Below, one piece after another: positions 7,988 to 16,750 of a stretch of DNA of 61,488 nt. The notes beneath the pieces are model-generated. The model ran no database searches and was not told where the DNA came from. It saw only the letters and a list, made by a program, of their open reading frames with translations. Each line of letters opens with the position of its first letter. Positions within the stretch are counted from its first letter, which is position 1. Source of the stretch: Marinilabilia sp964403175 (GTDB lineage Bacteria; Bacteroidota; Bacteroidia; Bacteroidales; Marinilabiliaceae); NCBI GenBank assembly GCA_964403175.1, contig CAYOFH010000005.1, forward strand, positions 1-61,488, given 5' to 3'. A program made the translations under genes and the position numbers.

Positions 7988-9655
7988 ATGGAAAATCAAG
8001 TACGCATCAAATGCCTCAACAACCATAAAACATTTAGAACCTACAGAGGTACAACTCTTAAAGAAATTGCAGAAAACCAGAAAATATCTTTGGAGTATCC
8101 AATTCTGGGAGCAATGGTCAACAATCAGGTTAGGGAACTCTCTTTTGAAATCTTTAATCCAAAAACTATTGAATTCATCGACATTACCCACAAAGATGGT
8201 ATGCGGATGTACATTCGCAGTCTTTCCTTCCTGCTGCTTGCTGCTGCAAAAGAAGTCTTCCCTGAAGCAACTCTGCATATCGACCATTCAGTAAGTAAAG
8301 GTTTCTTTTGCGAATTGCACAATACAAAAGGTCAACCGTCAATCGATGATATTTTTGAAATAGGATTGAAAATGAGAGAGATGGTTGATCAGGATATTCC
8401 TTTTGAACAACACAAAGAAGAGACCGAGGATGTTGTTGAGCTGTTCAGAAAAAAAGAGCTGGACGACAAGGTGGAATTACTGCAACACCGGGGGCAATAC
8501 TACTCCACTTACTATACGGTTAAAGGGCATATCGGGAAATTCTATGGCTTCATGGTTCCTTCAACCGGATATCTCAAGGTTTTTGATCTTCACAAATACT
8601 ATGACGGCATGTTGCTGCAAGTTCCCAACCAGCAAAACCCAAAGGAAGTCCAGGAACTGGTGGAACAAAATAAGATGTTTGAAATCTTTCGTGAGTTCGG
8701 TCACTGGAACCAGGTACTGAAGGTTACCAATATCAGCGATCTTAACAATGCAGCTGAAAATGGCCAGGCGGAACGTCTGATCAAGGTAAGTGAAGCGTTG
8801 CATGAGAAAAAAATCGCGCAGATAGCCGACATGATTGCCAAAAAAAAGGAAGAAATAAAAATTGTACTCATAAGTGGTCCCTCATCCAGTGGTAAAACAA
8901 CCTTTAGCAAACGACTGGCCATACAACTGCTGGTTAATGGAATTCGGCCGGTCAACCTGTCTCTTGACAATTACTTTGTGGACAGAGAAAAAACACCGTT
9001 GGATGAAAGCGGACAGTATGATTTTGAAGCATTGGAAGCTCTGGATATAGAACTATTCAATCAACAGCTACTAGACATGTTTGCCGGAAAAGAAGTTTCT
9101 CTGCCGAAATTCTCTTTCGAATTGGGAAAAAAGATGTATAACGGAGACAAACTTAAAATGAACAGGGACAATATCGTTATCATTGAAGGTATTCATGGTC
9201 TTAACCCTCAGTTGACTCCCCTGATTGAAAACAATAAGAAGTTTAAGATTTATGTTTCAGCACTGACCAACATCAATATCGATAATCAATCCAGAATACC
9301 CACCACCGACAACCGACTGATAAGAAGAATTATTCGCGACTACCGATACAGAAATTACTTAGCACTGGACACCATTTCACGCTGGGAAAGTGTCCGTCGT
9401 GGTGAAGATAAACACATTTTTCCCTACCAGGAAGAAGCGGATGTAATGTTTAATTCGGCCCTGCTTTACGAACTGGCAGTACTGAAACCTTATGCAGAAC
9501 CCATACTTTTGGAGGTACAACCCAACCAATCAGAATATTCGGAGGCGAAACGACTGCTGAAATTTTTCAGCTACTTTAAGCCCATTCAGCACCATGAAAT
9601 TCCCCCAACATCAATATTAAGAGAATTTCTGGGAGGCAGCAGTTTTGCTTATTAA
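7988..9655 (+). CDS. TGS/ThrRS-like domain plus uridine kinase-like P-loop domain (Bacteroidota nucleoside kinase)
   Basis: A composite protein of 555 residues. Residues 1-70 look like a TGS domain. The next part, with HIDHSVSKGFFCELH, resembles the second additional domain of threonyl-tRNA synthetase. The C-terminal half is a uridine kinase/phosphoribulokinase-like P-loop NTPase: GPSSSGKTT with Lys303, then SLDNYFVDR and VIIEGIHGLNP. Proteins of this arrangement are widely annotated in Bacteroidota as nucleoside kinases, but substrate and the role of the synthetase-like part are inferences. No anticodon-binding or class II aminoacylation core is present, so it is not a ThrRS. It follows uvrA by 31 bases. 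Confidence 0.85.
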   Translation: MENQVRIKCLNNHKTFRTYRGTTLKEIAENQKISLEYPILGAMVNNQVRELSFEIFNPKTIEFIDITHKDGMRMYIRSLSFLLLAAAKEVFPEATLHIDHSVSKGFFCELHNTKGQPSIDDIFEIGLKMREMVDQDIPFEQHKEETEDVVELFRKKELDDKVELLQHRGQYYSTYYTVKGHIGKFYGFMVPSTGYLKVFDLHKYYDGMLLQVPNQQNPKEVQELVEQNKMFEIFREFGHWNQVLKVTNISDLNNAAENGQAERLIKVSEALHEKKIAQIADMIAKKKEEIKIVLISGPSSSGKTTFSKRLAIQLLVNGIRPVNLSLDNYFVDREKTPLDESGQYDFEALEALDIELFNQQLLDMFAGKEVSLPKFSFELGKKMYNGDKLKMNRDNIVIIEGIHGLNPQLTPLIENNKKFKIYVSALTNINIDNQSRIPTTDNRLIRRIIRDYRYRNYLALDTISRWESVRRGEDKHIFPYQEEADVMFNSALLYELAVLKPYAEPILLEVQPNQSEYSEAKRLLKFFSYFKPIQHHEIPPTSILREFLGGSSFAY

Positions 9656-9877
9656 AAAATCCGGAGGTTTTGGGGCATTGTTTTTAGGTTAAAGGGTTTA
9701 TTAGTAAGTTCCCAGGGTAATGCAATATAGAAAGACCAGGTGTTGAGATTTTCCGGTCCAAGCCAGTTGAAAGCATATTTCGAGAAATTACAGAATATGC
9801 TTAATCTCATTTCGAGAAATAACCCAGAGCCAGACAAAATTTATTTACAGAATTATTTCTTCATTGCGGAAATATTG

Positions 9878-9885
9878 TACTTTTG
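9878..9885 (+). promoter_or_regulatory. -7 element for the DUF2752/TM2 gene pair
   Basis: TACTTTTG fits TAnnTTTG and lies 34 bases before the ATG at 9920. A T-rich stretch near 9853-9858 is at a plausible -33 distance. The position supports the ATG at 9920 over longer readings. Confidence 0.55.
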
Positions 9886-9919
9886 CAATAATTTAAGCTT
9901 AAGCAATTCCTTTGCTGCT

Positions 9920-10210
9920 ATGAAATATACCTTTCAAAAAAAGCATTTGGAAGCCTGGTTCTGGGTTGTGGCCATTATCCTCTTAGCATTTTCCAACCCG
10001 GAAGGAGCAGGACACCTGTCTCTTTGTCCGCTGAAAAATATTGGGTTTAATTTCTGTCCGGGATGCGGATTGGGCCATTCCATCGCATGGCTCTTCCGGG
10101 GACAATTGATACAATCCTTTCAATGTCATCCGCTGGGGATTCCGGCGACTGCCATTCTGTTGCACCGAAGCTTTCGTTTATTAAGACCTGATATTCATAT
10201 CATTAACTAA
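9920..10210 (+). CDS. DUF2752 small membrane protein
   Basis: A 96-residue protein with the DUF2752 signature: CPLKNIGFNFCPGCGLGHS followed by FHP-like FQCHPLG. One hydrophobic helix precedes the Cys-rich block and another may follow it. The function of this family is not known. The ATG at 9920 is preferred because a -7 promoter element sits just upstream; a longer in-frame reading back to 9740 would add 60 residues that look non-coding. It is followed after 15 bases by a TM2-domain gene, a pairing that suggests a shared operon. Confidence 0.8.
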   Translation: MKYTFQKKHLEAWFWVVAIILLAFSNPEGAGHLSLCPLKNIGFNFCPGCGLGHSIAWLFRGQLIQSFQCHPLGIPATAILLHRSFRLLRPDIHIIN

Positions 10211-10225
10211 CCAATCCAAAACATC

Positions 10226-10570
10226 ATGGAACGAATTTACCGAATGATGCCTGAAGTAGAAATGGAAGAAGCTTACTTCCTGGAGAATCTGCTTAAAGAA
10301 AAAAGTGATCAACAGACAAGGGATTTCCTGGCTATTTACAGATCACGTCGCCGCGATCCCCAGATGACACTTTTTACAGCCTTAATTGGATTTCTGGGCA
10401 TCTCCGGAATTCATCGTTTCCTTCTCAATCAGGTAGGAATGGGCATTTTGTATCTTTTTACTGCAGGATTATGCTTCATCGGCACCATTGTTGACCTGGT
10501 AAATTATCGTTCACTAACCCTTGAGTACAATAAAAAGGCAGCTCACGATCTTTTTTATATGATGCGATAA
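10226..10570 (+). CDS. TM2 domain-containing protein
   Basis: A 114-residue protein with a soluble N-terminal third and a C-terminal TM2 domain: two transmembrane helices joined by a short turn (about residues 50-95), with the characteristic GIHRFLLNQVGMGILYL block and the FIGTIVDLVNY end. TM2 proteins are small membrane proteins of unclear function. It lies 15 bases after the DUF2752 gene and probably shares its promoter. Confidence 0.85.
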   Translation: MERIYRMMPEVEMEEAYFLENLLKEKSDQQTRDFLAIYRSRRRDPQMTLFTALIGFLGISGIHRFLLNQVGMGILYLFTAGLCFIGTIVDLVNYRSLTLEYNKKAAHDLFYMMR

Positions 10571-10717
10571 ACAATAGATTGTTAGCATTTAATAAGTAAA
10601 CCCATTTAACCTGTATTCATCAAAAAAAACACTACGGATTTTTATACGGGACAGAAAGAATTCACAACCCGGACTTTATATAAGAAATCATTTTCCCAAA
10701 TGCGGGGCGAATTGAAT

Positions 10718-11176
10718 TTATCTTTTCTCAAACCCAGACAGAAAATTACTGATTTCTCTCCGGCCATCCGTTCCTGCAGCTGACAAACCTACCGGTGGGT
10801 ATTTTGCAATGCCACCCTGCATCCGCTGAAAAAGAATCAATTCGGAGGTAAACCCACCCGGCCCGTAAATTATTTCATGATGATGAAAGTTCTGAAGTGG
10901 GATTTTGAAAGCCTTAAATTTCCTTCCTACCGGAAATAAGTTGTAATATTTAATCACAAGATCTTTATTTTTCTCCACCTCAATCCTGATATAATTAAAT
11001 CCTCCAAAATAGAAAAAGAGCGCTGCCAATCCAATAATTCCCGCCAACACCAGCCGCATCCATAAAGGTGAGGAAAACAATTCAAAAAACGAAAGAGCAA
11101 AGATAATGACCAGTCCTGCCCATACTGCTGAAAAAATCATCAGGGCTCGTGCAGATTGTTTTTGGTTGGATATCAT
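10718..11176 (-). CDS. Hypothetical two-helix membrane protein
   Basis: A 152-residue product not recognised by family. Two hydrophobic segments (about residues 12-32 and 40-60) are followed by a soluble part with alternating beta-like stretches (YIRIEVEKNKDLVIKYYNLF) that could be a PH-like fold, though this is only a guess from layout. It is transcribed towards the TM2 gene and diverges from aroB. A minus-strand TATCTTTG at 11474-11481 could be a distant promoter, but it would leave a leader of roughly 290 bases. Confidence 0.6.
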   Translation of the reverse strand: MISNQKQSARALMIFSAVWAGLVIIFALSFFELFSSPLWMRLVLAGIIGLAALFFYFGGFNYIRIEVEKNKDLVIKYYNLFPVGRKFKAFKIPLQNFHHHEIIYGPGGFTSELILFQRMQGGIAKYPPVGLSAAGTDGRREISNFLSGFEKR

Positions 11177-11540
11177 GATGAAAATTTTAGAATTAATTTA
11201 CATTAAGCTGCTTAATTTTTAGATTTAAAATTACCCGACTACTCTGCTAATATGTCTTTTACGCAATCACACTAACTTTAAATCGCAAAACCTCCGGCAA
11301 GTCCAAATTATTTAACAGACTATGAATTAAACAAGACTCTGACAAACAAAATAGACCTCCAATACTCTGCTTTCACTTTCTAATCGGCGATTTAAGATAT
11401 TCCAGGTAGTACTGATTTTTCAATCTGCCTTTGTTATTTCCCGAATTGGCTGCCTTTTTGCACTTACGTACAACAAAGATAAAAGTTCGAACTCAATAAA
11501 AAACCTTATTTTTGCAGCAATTACATAACAAACTAAACTT
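11177..11540. other. Divergent intergenic region upstream of aroB
   Basis: About 360 AT-rich bases between two divergent genes. It holds the aroB promoter near its right end and an opposed TATCTTTG on the minus strand at 11474-11481. No small gene or RNA was recognised. Confidence 0.55.
11507..11514 (+). promoter_or_regulatory. -7 element upstream of aroB
   Basis: TATTTTTG matches TAnnTTTG, 26 bases before the aroB ATG. TTCG at 11486-11489 lies at a plausible -33 spacing. Confidence 0.6.
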
Positions 11541-12596
11541 ATGCAACCATTACCTGCAAAATCGGCCCCTGTTTCATTGTGTTCGAATCCGGTTGGCGAC
11601 CTGAATGAACTGATCGGGAAAATTTCGCCTGACAAAGTCTTTTTACTTACCGATAATCATACACAACAACACTGTCTGCCACTGATAAAAGGAGTAAAGG
11701 GTATTTCGGAACAACAAACCATATCTATTTCTGCAGGCGATAATCATAAAAACACTGAAGCTCTTACTTCTGTATGGCATATGCTTTCGGCCGGCGGTGC
11801 TTCACGCCACTCCTTACTCATCAATCTTGGCGGAGGCATGCCCTGTGATCTTGGTGGATTTGCCGCAGCGACCTATAAACGTGGAATACCATTTATTAAC
11901 CTGCCCACAACACTGCTTTCAATGGTTGATGCCTCAGTGGGAGGAAAAACAGGTATCAATTTCAATGGCTTCAAAAATGAAATAGGTGCTTTTCGTATTG
12001 CAGACATGGTGTTGATACATACCCCATTTCTAAAAACACTGGACAAAAACAATCTGCTTTCAGGATATGCCGAAATGATCAAACATTCACTTATCGACAC
12101 ACCCGAAACCCTCAATCAACTGCTATCTATTGACCCATCATCTATTTCCGTGGAGTTGCTGGCCGATCTGGTAGCAGGTTCTGTTTTGGTAAAAGACCGT
12201 TACGTTGAAGAAGATCCGCTGGAAAAAGGAATCAGAAAAGCTTTAAATCTGGGCCACACCATAGGCCATGCATTTGAAAGTCTTGCCATGAAGAAAAAAA
12301 GGCCCGCATTGCACGGCTATGCTGTAGCATGGGGAATTATTCCTGAAATTAAACTGGCAGTACAAAAAAAAGGTTTTCCTGCTGAAACAGCCGATAAAAC
12401 AGAAAAATACATTTATGAACTCTTTGGTCATCATGGATTTTCTCCTGATGATTTTGACGATCTGTTTACACTAATGCAGCATGATAAAAAAAACAGGGGA
12501 GACAGAATAAATTTCACCCTTTTGAGCCAGGTAGGAGTTCCTGAAATTGACATTCATTGCAGCAAAGAAGAAATCAAATCAGCTGTTTTTTCTTAA
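11541..12596 (+). CDS. aroB: AroB, 3-dehydroquinate synthase
   Basis: Converts DAHP to 3-dehydroquinate, the second step of the shikimate pathway, using NAD+ and a divalent metal. Family motifs are clear: GGGMPCDLGGFAAATYKRG (nucleotide binding), LPTTLLSMVDASVGGKTGIN, GYAEMIKHSLI, and LNLGHTIGHAFE with metal-binding His residues. The 351 residues match the usual length. The next gene, aroA, starts 63 bases later with no terminator between, which suggests an aromatic amino acid operon. Confidence 0.96.
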   Translation: MQPLPAKSAPVSLCSNPVGDLNELIGKISPDKVFLLTDNHTQQHCLPLIKGVKGISEQQTISISAGDNHKNTEALTSVWHMLSAGGASRHSLLINLGGGMPCDLGGFAAATYKRGIPFINLPTTLLSMVDASVGGKTGINFNGFKNEIGAFRIADMVLIHTPFLKTLDKNNLLSGYAEMIKHSLIDTPETLNQLLSIDPSSISVELLADLVAGSVLVKDRYVEEDPLEKGIRKALNLGHTIGHAFESLAMKKKRPALHGYAVAWGIIPEIKLAVQKKGFPAETADKTEKYIYELFGHHGFSPDDFDDLFTLMQHDKKNRGDRINFTLLSQVGVPEIDIHCSKEEIKSAVFS

Positions 12597-12659
12597 CCAT
12601 ACCAATAAACATCCGGCCGTATTTACACTGAAACTGCGGCTCCATGAACAATCAGAACT

Positions 12660-13886
12660 ATGACGATTATAAAAGTAAGTGCCCCCCCGCAATTAGCAAC
12701 CACAACCATAAACCTTCCCTCGTCCAAGAGTATCAGCAACAGGCTGCTTATCCTAAATGCACTTTCGTACAGCCCTTACCCTGTAAAAAATTTATCAGAC
12801 AGTGATGACACAAGAGCTCTGTCCGTTGCATTAACCTCCAACGCCAGTGTTTTTAACATAGGAGCGGCAGGCACCACCATGCGCTTTCTTACCGCATTTC
12901 TTTCGCGAATTGTCGGAGAATGGGTAATAACCGGAAGTGAACGAATGAAAGAGCGTCCCATCGGTGTACTGGTAGATGCTCTGAAAGAATTAGGGGCTAA
13001 CATTGAATACACTGAAAAAGAAGGATACCCTCCTCTAAAAATACTTGGAAGCTCCCTGCAGGGAAAAACACTTGAATTACCTGGAAACATCAGCAGTCAA
13101 TACATCTCAGCACTCCTGATGATTGCACCCACAGTTACCGATGGACTGACACTGAAATTAAAAGGCAACATCACCTCACGTCCCTATATCAACCTTACGC
13201 TTAAACTCATGGAGCAATTTGGCGTGCATTCTGAGTGGACTGACGACACGATCATTGTTCCAGAGCAGGAATTAAAACCGGTTGAAAGCAAATCAGAAGG
13301 CGACTGGAGCGCTGCCTCCTATTGGTTTCAGATTGTAGCTTTGTCCAAAAGCGATACCCAGGTTACACTCAAAGGGCTGGACAGATACAGCCTGCAGGGA
13401 GACTCTGAAGTGGCCGGTTTGTTTACCCAACTGGGAGTGAAACACAAATTCTCGCAAAAAGGTCTTCAACTCAGAAAATCAGGAGAGTTGACAAAACAAT
13501 TCAAGTACGACTTTACCGATCAACCCGACCTGGCCCAGACTTTTGCAGTCACCTGCGCATGCCTGAATGTTCCCTTTCACCTCAGAGGCTTACACACCCT
13601 AAAGATAAAAGAGACCGACAGAATCAATGCACTAATTGCTGAAGCCAAAAAGCTCGGCTTTGTATTCACCACCAATAATACTGATGACCTGAAATGGGAT
13701 GGTAAAAAAACTCTAATCACTGAATCCCCCGTCATAAAAACCTACCACGATCACCGAATGGCAATGGCTTTTGCTCCGGCAGCCATTACCTGTGGAAAGT
13801 TAAGCATTGAAAACCCCCAGGTAGTGAGCAAATCATATCCGGGCTATTGGAATGATCTGAAGAATGCGGGTTTTTTTCTGGAATAA
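12660..13886 (+). CDS. aroA: AroA, 3-phosphoshikimate 1-carboxyvinyltransferase (EPSP synthase)
   Basis: Joins phosphoenolpyruvate to shikimate 3-phosphate, the sixth shikimate step. Visible family motifs are LPSSKSISNRLLIL at the N-terminus, GAAGTTMRFLTAFL, RMKERPIG, and the C-terminal KETDRI and YHDHRMAMAFA blocks. At 408 residues it is a little shorter than the E. coli enzyme but normal for this phylum. The ATG at 12660 gives the shikimate-loop motif at the expected distance from the N-terminus. It follows aroB in the same direction and runs towards lpdA across a shared terminator. Confidence 0.96.
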   Translation: MTIIKVSAPPQLATTTINLPSSKSISNRLLILNALSYSPYPVKNLSDSDDTRALSVALTSNASVFNIGAAGTTMRFLTAFLSRIVGEWVITGSERMKERPIGVLVDALKELGANIEYTEKEGYPPLKILGSSLQGKTLELPGNISSQYISALLMIAPTVTDGLTLKLKGNITSRPYINLTLKLMEQFGVHSEWTDDTIIVPEQELKPVESKSEGDWSAASYWFQIVALSKSDTQVTLKGLDRYSLQGDSEVAGLFTQLGVKHKFSQKGLQLRKSGELTKQFKYDFTDQPDLAQTFAVTCACLNVPFHLRGLHTLKIKETDRINALIAEAKKLGFVFTTNNTDDLKWDGKKTLITESPVIKTYHDHRMAMAFAPAAITCGKLSIENPQVVSKSYPGYWNDLKNAGFFLE

Positions 13887-14010
13887 CGTATTTATATATA
13901 AATCTTAAGAAAAGCAAACAGGACAACAAACAGTAATCCCGGATATTATGAAGTTTTATTAAAACCGGGAATTAAATCTTATTTTATACGATCTGAAAAA
14001 CAACAAAACA

Positions 14011-14050
14011 ATCAGGGGCTGCCCAATGATTTGTGAGCAACCCCCTTTAA
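14011..14050. terminator. Terminator between convergent aroA and lpdA
   Basis: AGGGGCTGC at 14014-14022 pairs, with a mismatch, with GCAACCCCCT at 14037-14046. An A-rich tract on the left supplies U residues for the minus-strand lpdA transcript and TTTAATTTT on the right serves the plus strand, so it may act both ways. Confidence 0.6.
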
Positions 14051-14072
14051 TTTTATCAAACCCTAAATATTG

Positions 14073-15464
14073 TCAGATATGTATAACCTCGCCATAAGCA
14101 GCAGCTGCAGCTTCCATCACAGCTTCTGACATAGTAGGATGCGGATGCACAGCCTTTATGATTTCATGACCGGTAGTTTCCAGCTTACGGGCGGCCACAA
14201 GCTCGGCAATCATCTCTGTTACATTAGCTCCTATCATGTGAGCTCCTAATACTTCACCATATTTGGCATCAAAAATCAATTTCACAAATCCATCTTTATG
14301 CCCGGCAGCACTAGCCTTTCCACTGGCTGAGAATGGAAACTTGCCCACCTTCAATTCATAACCGGCTTCTTTTGCTGCCTTCTCTGTCATTCCCACAGAA
14401 GCCACTTCGGGGAAAGTATATGTACAAGCAGGAATATTTCCGTAATTAAGAGGTTCCACTTCTTTACCGGCAATTTTTTCAACACAGATGATACCTTCAG
14501 CAGAAGCCACATGTGCCAGTGCCTGTCCTTGAACAATATCACCAATAGCATAAATCCCTTCAGCTGTAGTACGATAAAATTCATCCACTTTCACACGCCC
14601 CTTATCCACTTCCACACCGGCATCTTCCAATCCAATATCCTCAATATTTGGAGCTATACCCACGGCTGATAATACAATATCTGCATCAACAGTTTCTTCC
14701 CCTTTTTTTGTTTTCACAGTAAGCTTAACCTTTTTACCGGAAGTATCAGCACTGGTAACCTCAGAACTTGTCATTATTTTAATGCCGGATTTTTTAAAGG
14801 AGCGTCCCAACTGTTTGGAAACTTCTTCATCTTCCAGTGGGACTACATTATCCAGATATTCAATAAGTGTAACCTTGGTTCCAATGGAATTATAGAAATA
14901 AGCAAACTCACTGCCTATTGCTCCTGAACCAACAACAACCATTGATTCGGGTTGTTTTTCGAGTGTAAGAGCCTTTCGGTATCCGATAATTTTCTTACCA
15001 TCCTGTGGCAGACTTGGTAACTGGCGACTACGAGCGCCTGTAGCCAGTAAAATATTTTTAGCTTCAACAGTTTCACTTTTACCGTCATTTTTGGTCACTT
15101 CAACCTTTTTATCACTGGTAAGCTTTCCTGTTCCCTCAATAACTTCAATCTTATTCTTCTTAAAAAGGAACTGAATTCCTTTACTCATACCTCCGGCGAC
15201 CTCACGGCTTCTTTTTATCATTGCCTGAAAATCAGCAGAAGCTTTACCATCAATATTAATTCCATAATCCTGAGCGTGATTAAGGTATTCAAAAACCTGG
15301 GCACTTTTAAGGAGTGATTTTGTTGGAATACATCCCCAATTGAGACACACTCCTCCGAGTTCAGCCTTTTCCACCACCCCGACTTTCATTCCTAATTGAG
15401 AAGCCCTGATAGCAGCTACATAGCCTCCAGGGCCACTTCCTATAACAACGAGATCGTAACTCAT
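14073..15464 (-). CDS. lpdA: Dihydrolipoyl dehydrogenase (E3)
   Basis: FAD enzyme that reoxidises the dihydrolipoyl groups of 2-oxoacid dehydrogenases and the glycine cleavage H-protein. The order of motifs is complete: FAD-binding VVIGSGPGGYVAA, redox disulfide GGVCLNWGCIPTKS (Cys40/Cys45), NAD-binding VVVGSGAIGSEFA, and the C-terminal HPHPTMSEAV with the active-site His. The length of 463 residues is standard. No E1 or E2 genes are adjacent. gcvP lies elsewhere in this window, so glycine cleavage is one possible partner. It looks like a single-gene unit. Confidence 0.95.
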   Translation of the reverse strand: MSYDLVVIGSGPGGYVAAIRASQLGMKVGVVEKAELGGVCLNWGCIPTKSLLKSAQVFEYLNHAQDYGINIDGKASADFQAMIKRSREVAGGMSKGIQFLFKKNKIEVIEGTGKLTSDKKVEVTKNDGKSETVEAKNILLATGARSRQLPSLPQDGKKIIGYRKALTLEKQPESMVVVGSGAIGSEFAYFYNSIGTKVTLIEYLDNVVPLEDEEVSKQLGRSFKKSGIKIMTSSEVTSADTSGKKVKLTVKTKKGEETVDADIVLSAVGIAPNIEDIGLEDAGVEVDKGRVKVDEFYRTTAEGIYAIGDIVQGQALAHVASAEGIICVEKIAGKEVEPLNYGNIPACTYTFPEVASVGMTEKAAKEAGYELKVGKFPFSASGKASAAGHKDGFVKLIFDAKYGEVLGAHMIGANVTEMIAELVAARKLETTGHEIIKAVHPHPTMSEAVMEAAAAAYGEVIHI

Positions 15465-15583
15465 AATTCTATATTTGTTAATTTATCTATTAAATGTAAA
15501 TATTATCTTTGGAAATGTCAGTCATAGTTTACAGTAAACAAACGATTTGAATCTTTGTTGAAAATGGGCCAATATTATATAGT

Positions 15584-15616
15584 AAAGGCCGGTTTTCCCT
15601 AAGAAAACCGGCCTTT
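15584..15616 (-). terminator. Terminator after the meaB/TlpA-like pair
   Basis: A perfect 14-bp stem (15584-15597 with 15603-15616, core AAAGGCCGGTTTTC) closes on a five-base loop. It lies 23 bases beyond the stop of the TlpA-like gene. The following T run is short. Confidence 0.8.
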
Positions 15617-15639
15617 AAGAGATCTTGACTCGGATCTAT

Positions 15640-16740
15640 CTATAAAAGTTCTTCAAGTTTTTCGTGCAAAGCATTACCTCTGAGATTCTTCTCAATAATA
15701 ACACCCTCTTTGTCAAGCAACAAAGTAAAAGGAATAGACTGAACACCATAAGTATTCGCCACATCACCTTCAGGATCATGCAGCAAAGTCCAGGTCATAT
15801 TATCTTCTTCAATGGCTTCCAACCAGGGCTCAGCAGTTTTATCGAGAGAAACACCTACAATTTCGAAATTTTCTCCACCGAATTCATTATAGGCTTTAAC
15901 CAAATTGGGACTTTCTTCCCGACACGGCTTACACCATGATGCCCAGAAGTCAAGAAAAACATATTTCCCCTCAAAGCTTTCAAGGCTTACTTCATTTCCA
16001 TCTGTGTCAGCAAGGGTAAACTCTGGAGCTTCTTTACCAATTTCAATAGCATCCTTGGCTTCCTGCTGTTTCTGCATGGGCTCCATCATGTTTTCAATTT
16101 CCTGCACATAGGGATGACCCGGGATGTTGGCTTTTAAATCGGAAACCAGCTCCTCCAGTTCTTCCAACTCCATAGAGCCGGCCATATTCATAGCAAGAAA
16201 AGCACCTACAACATTATCGGTATTATCCATAACAAAATCGCGGTAATATTCCTGCTGCTCCTCCATAATAGTCTGATACTCGGCAGCAAGTTCCTGCATT
16301 TTTACCTGATCTTCATCCTCGCGGGCATCCATAAACTCCTGCTGAAGACTCTGCGCCCGATCATTAGAAGGCACTCCATCATTAAACTCAGCAAATTTGT
16401 CATTTATTTCAGATCCTGTTACCTCAGCATCCTGCATATTCTCAAAATCTGCATTGATATCAATGGTTGCATTTTCAAGGAAAAAGGCAACAGGCATTTC
16501 GTTGTCATCAATATAGATTAAATGAAGTTCTGGATACTCTGCAGAACCTGTAAAAGTAAAAGAGCCATCTACAATTTGGGTGGTGTCAACAGATACCGGG
16601 CCCTGGGATTCTATTTTCTGAAGCACTGCCTGTCCTTCAGTTATTCCTTCTACAGTTCCATTCACCTTGTATTCGTCGGTTTGTCCGCAAGATGCCAGAA
16701 CCATTAGTCCTGTTAATAATAAAAAGCTAATCTTTTTCAT
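15640..16740 (-). CDS. DUF4369/TlpA-like thioredoxin-fold lipoprotein
   Basis: Predicted envelope lipoprotein of 366 residues. The N-terminal signal ends in the lipobox LASCGQ. Next comes a DUF4369-type beta domain (about residues 22-120), a charged helical linker, and a C-terminal AhpC/TSA-TlpA domain with the redox motif WASWCKPCREE (Cys270, Cys273) and the cis-Pro loop SIPF. Such proteins are taken to be thiol-disulfide oxidoreductases or peroxidase-like proteins facing the periplasm; the substrate is unknown. I chose the ATG at 16740, which starts the signal peptide; an upstream ATG at 16764 would overlap meaB. Ten bases separate it from meaB, so the two are probably co-transcribed, although no functional link is obvious. 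Confidence 0.88.
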   Translation of the reverse strand: MKKISFLLLTGLMVLASCGQTDEYKVNGTVEGITEGQAVLQKIESQGPVSVDTTQIVDGSFTFTGSAEYPELHLIYIDDNEMPVAFFLENATIDINADFENMQDAEVTGSEINDKFAEFNDGVPSNDRAQSLQQEFMDAREDEDQVKMQELAAEYQTIMEEQQEYYRDFVMDNTDNVVGAFLAMNMAGSMELEELEELVSDLKANIPGHPYVQEIENMMEPMQKQQEAKDAIEIGKEAPEFTLADTDGNEVSLESFEGKYVFLDFWASWCKPCREESPNLVKAYNEFGGENFEIVGVSLDKTAEPWLEAIEEDNMTWTLLHDPEGDVANTYGVQSIPFTLLLDKEGVIIEKNLRGNALHEKLEELL

Positions 16741-16750
16741 AAAATAATCA

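Noticed and set aside
9652..9837. Minus-strand open frame of about 60 codons between the nucleoside kinase and the DUF2752 gene
   Set aside because: No ribosome binding site, family match or promoter. Its only hint is a near end-to-end fit with the intergenic gap, which is weak.
9740..9919. Possible 60-residue N-terminal extension of the DUF2752 protein
   Set aside because: A good -7 promoter element lies at 9878-9885 inside it, the residues look non-coding, and the ATG at 9920 gives a normal protein.
11474..11481. Minus-strand TATCTTTG as the promoter of the gene at 10718-11176
   Set aside because: It would imply a leader of about 290 bases with no feature in it; kept only as a weak possibility.
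15504..15511. Plus-strand TATCTTTG upstream of the lpdA start
   Set aside because: It points towards genes on the other strand with no plus-strand gene to serve, so it is probably chance.
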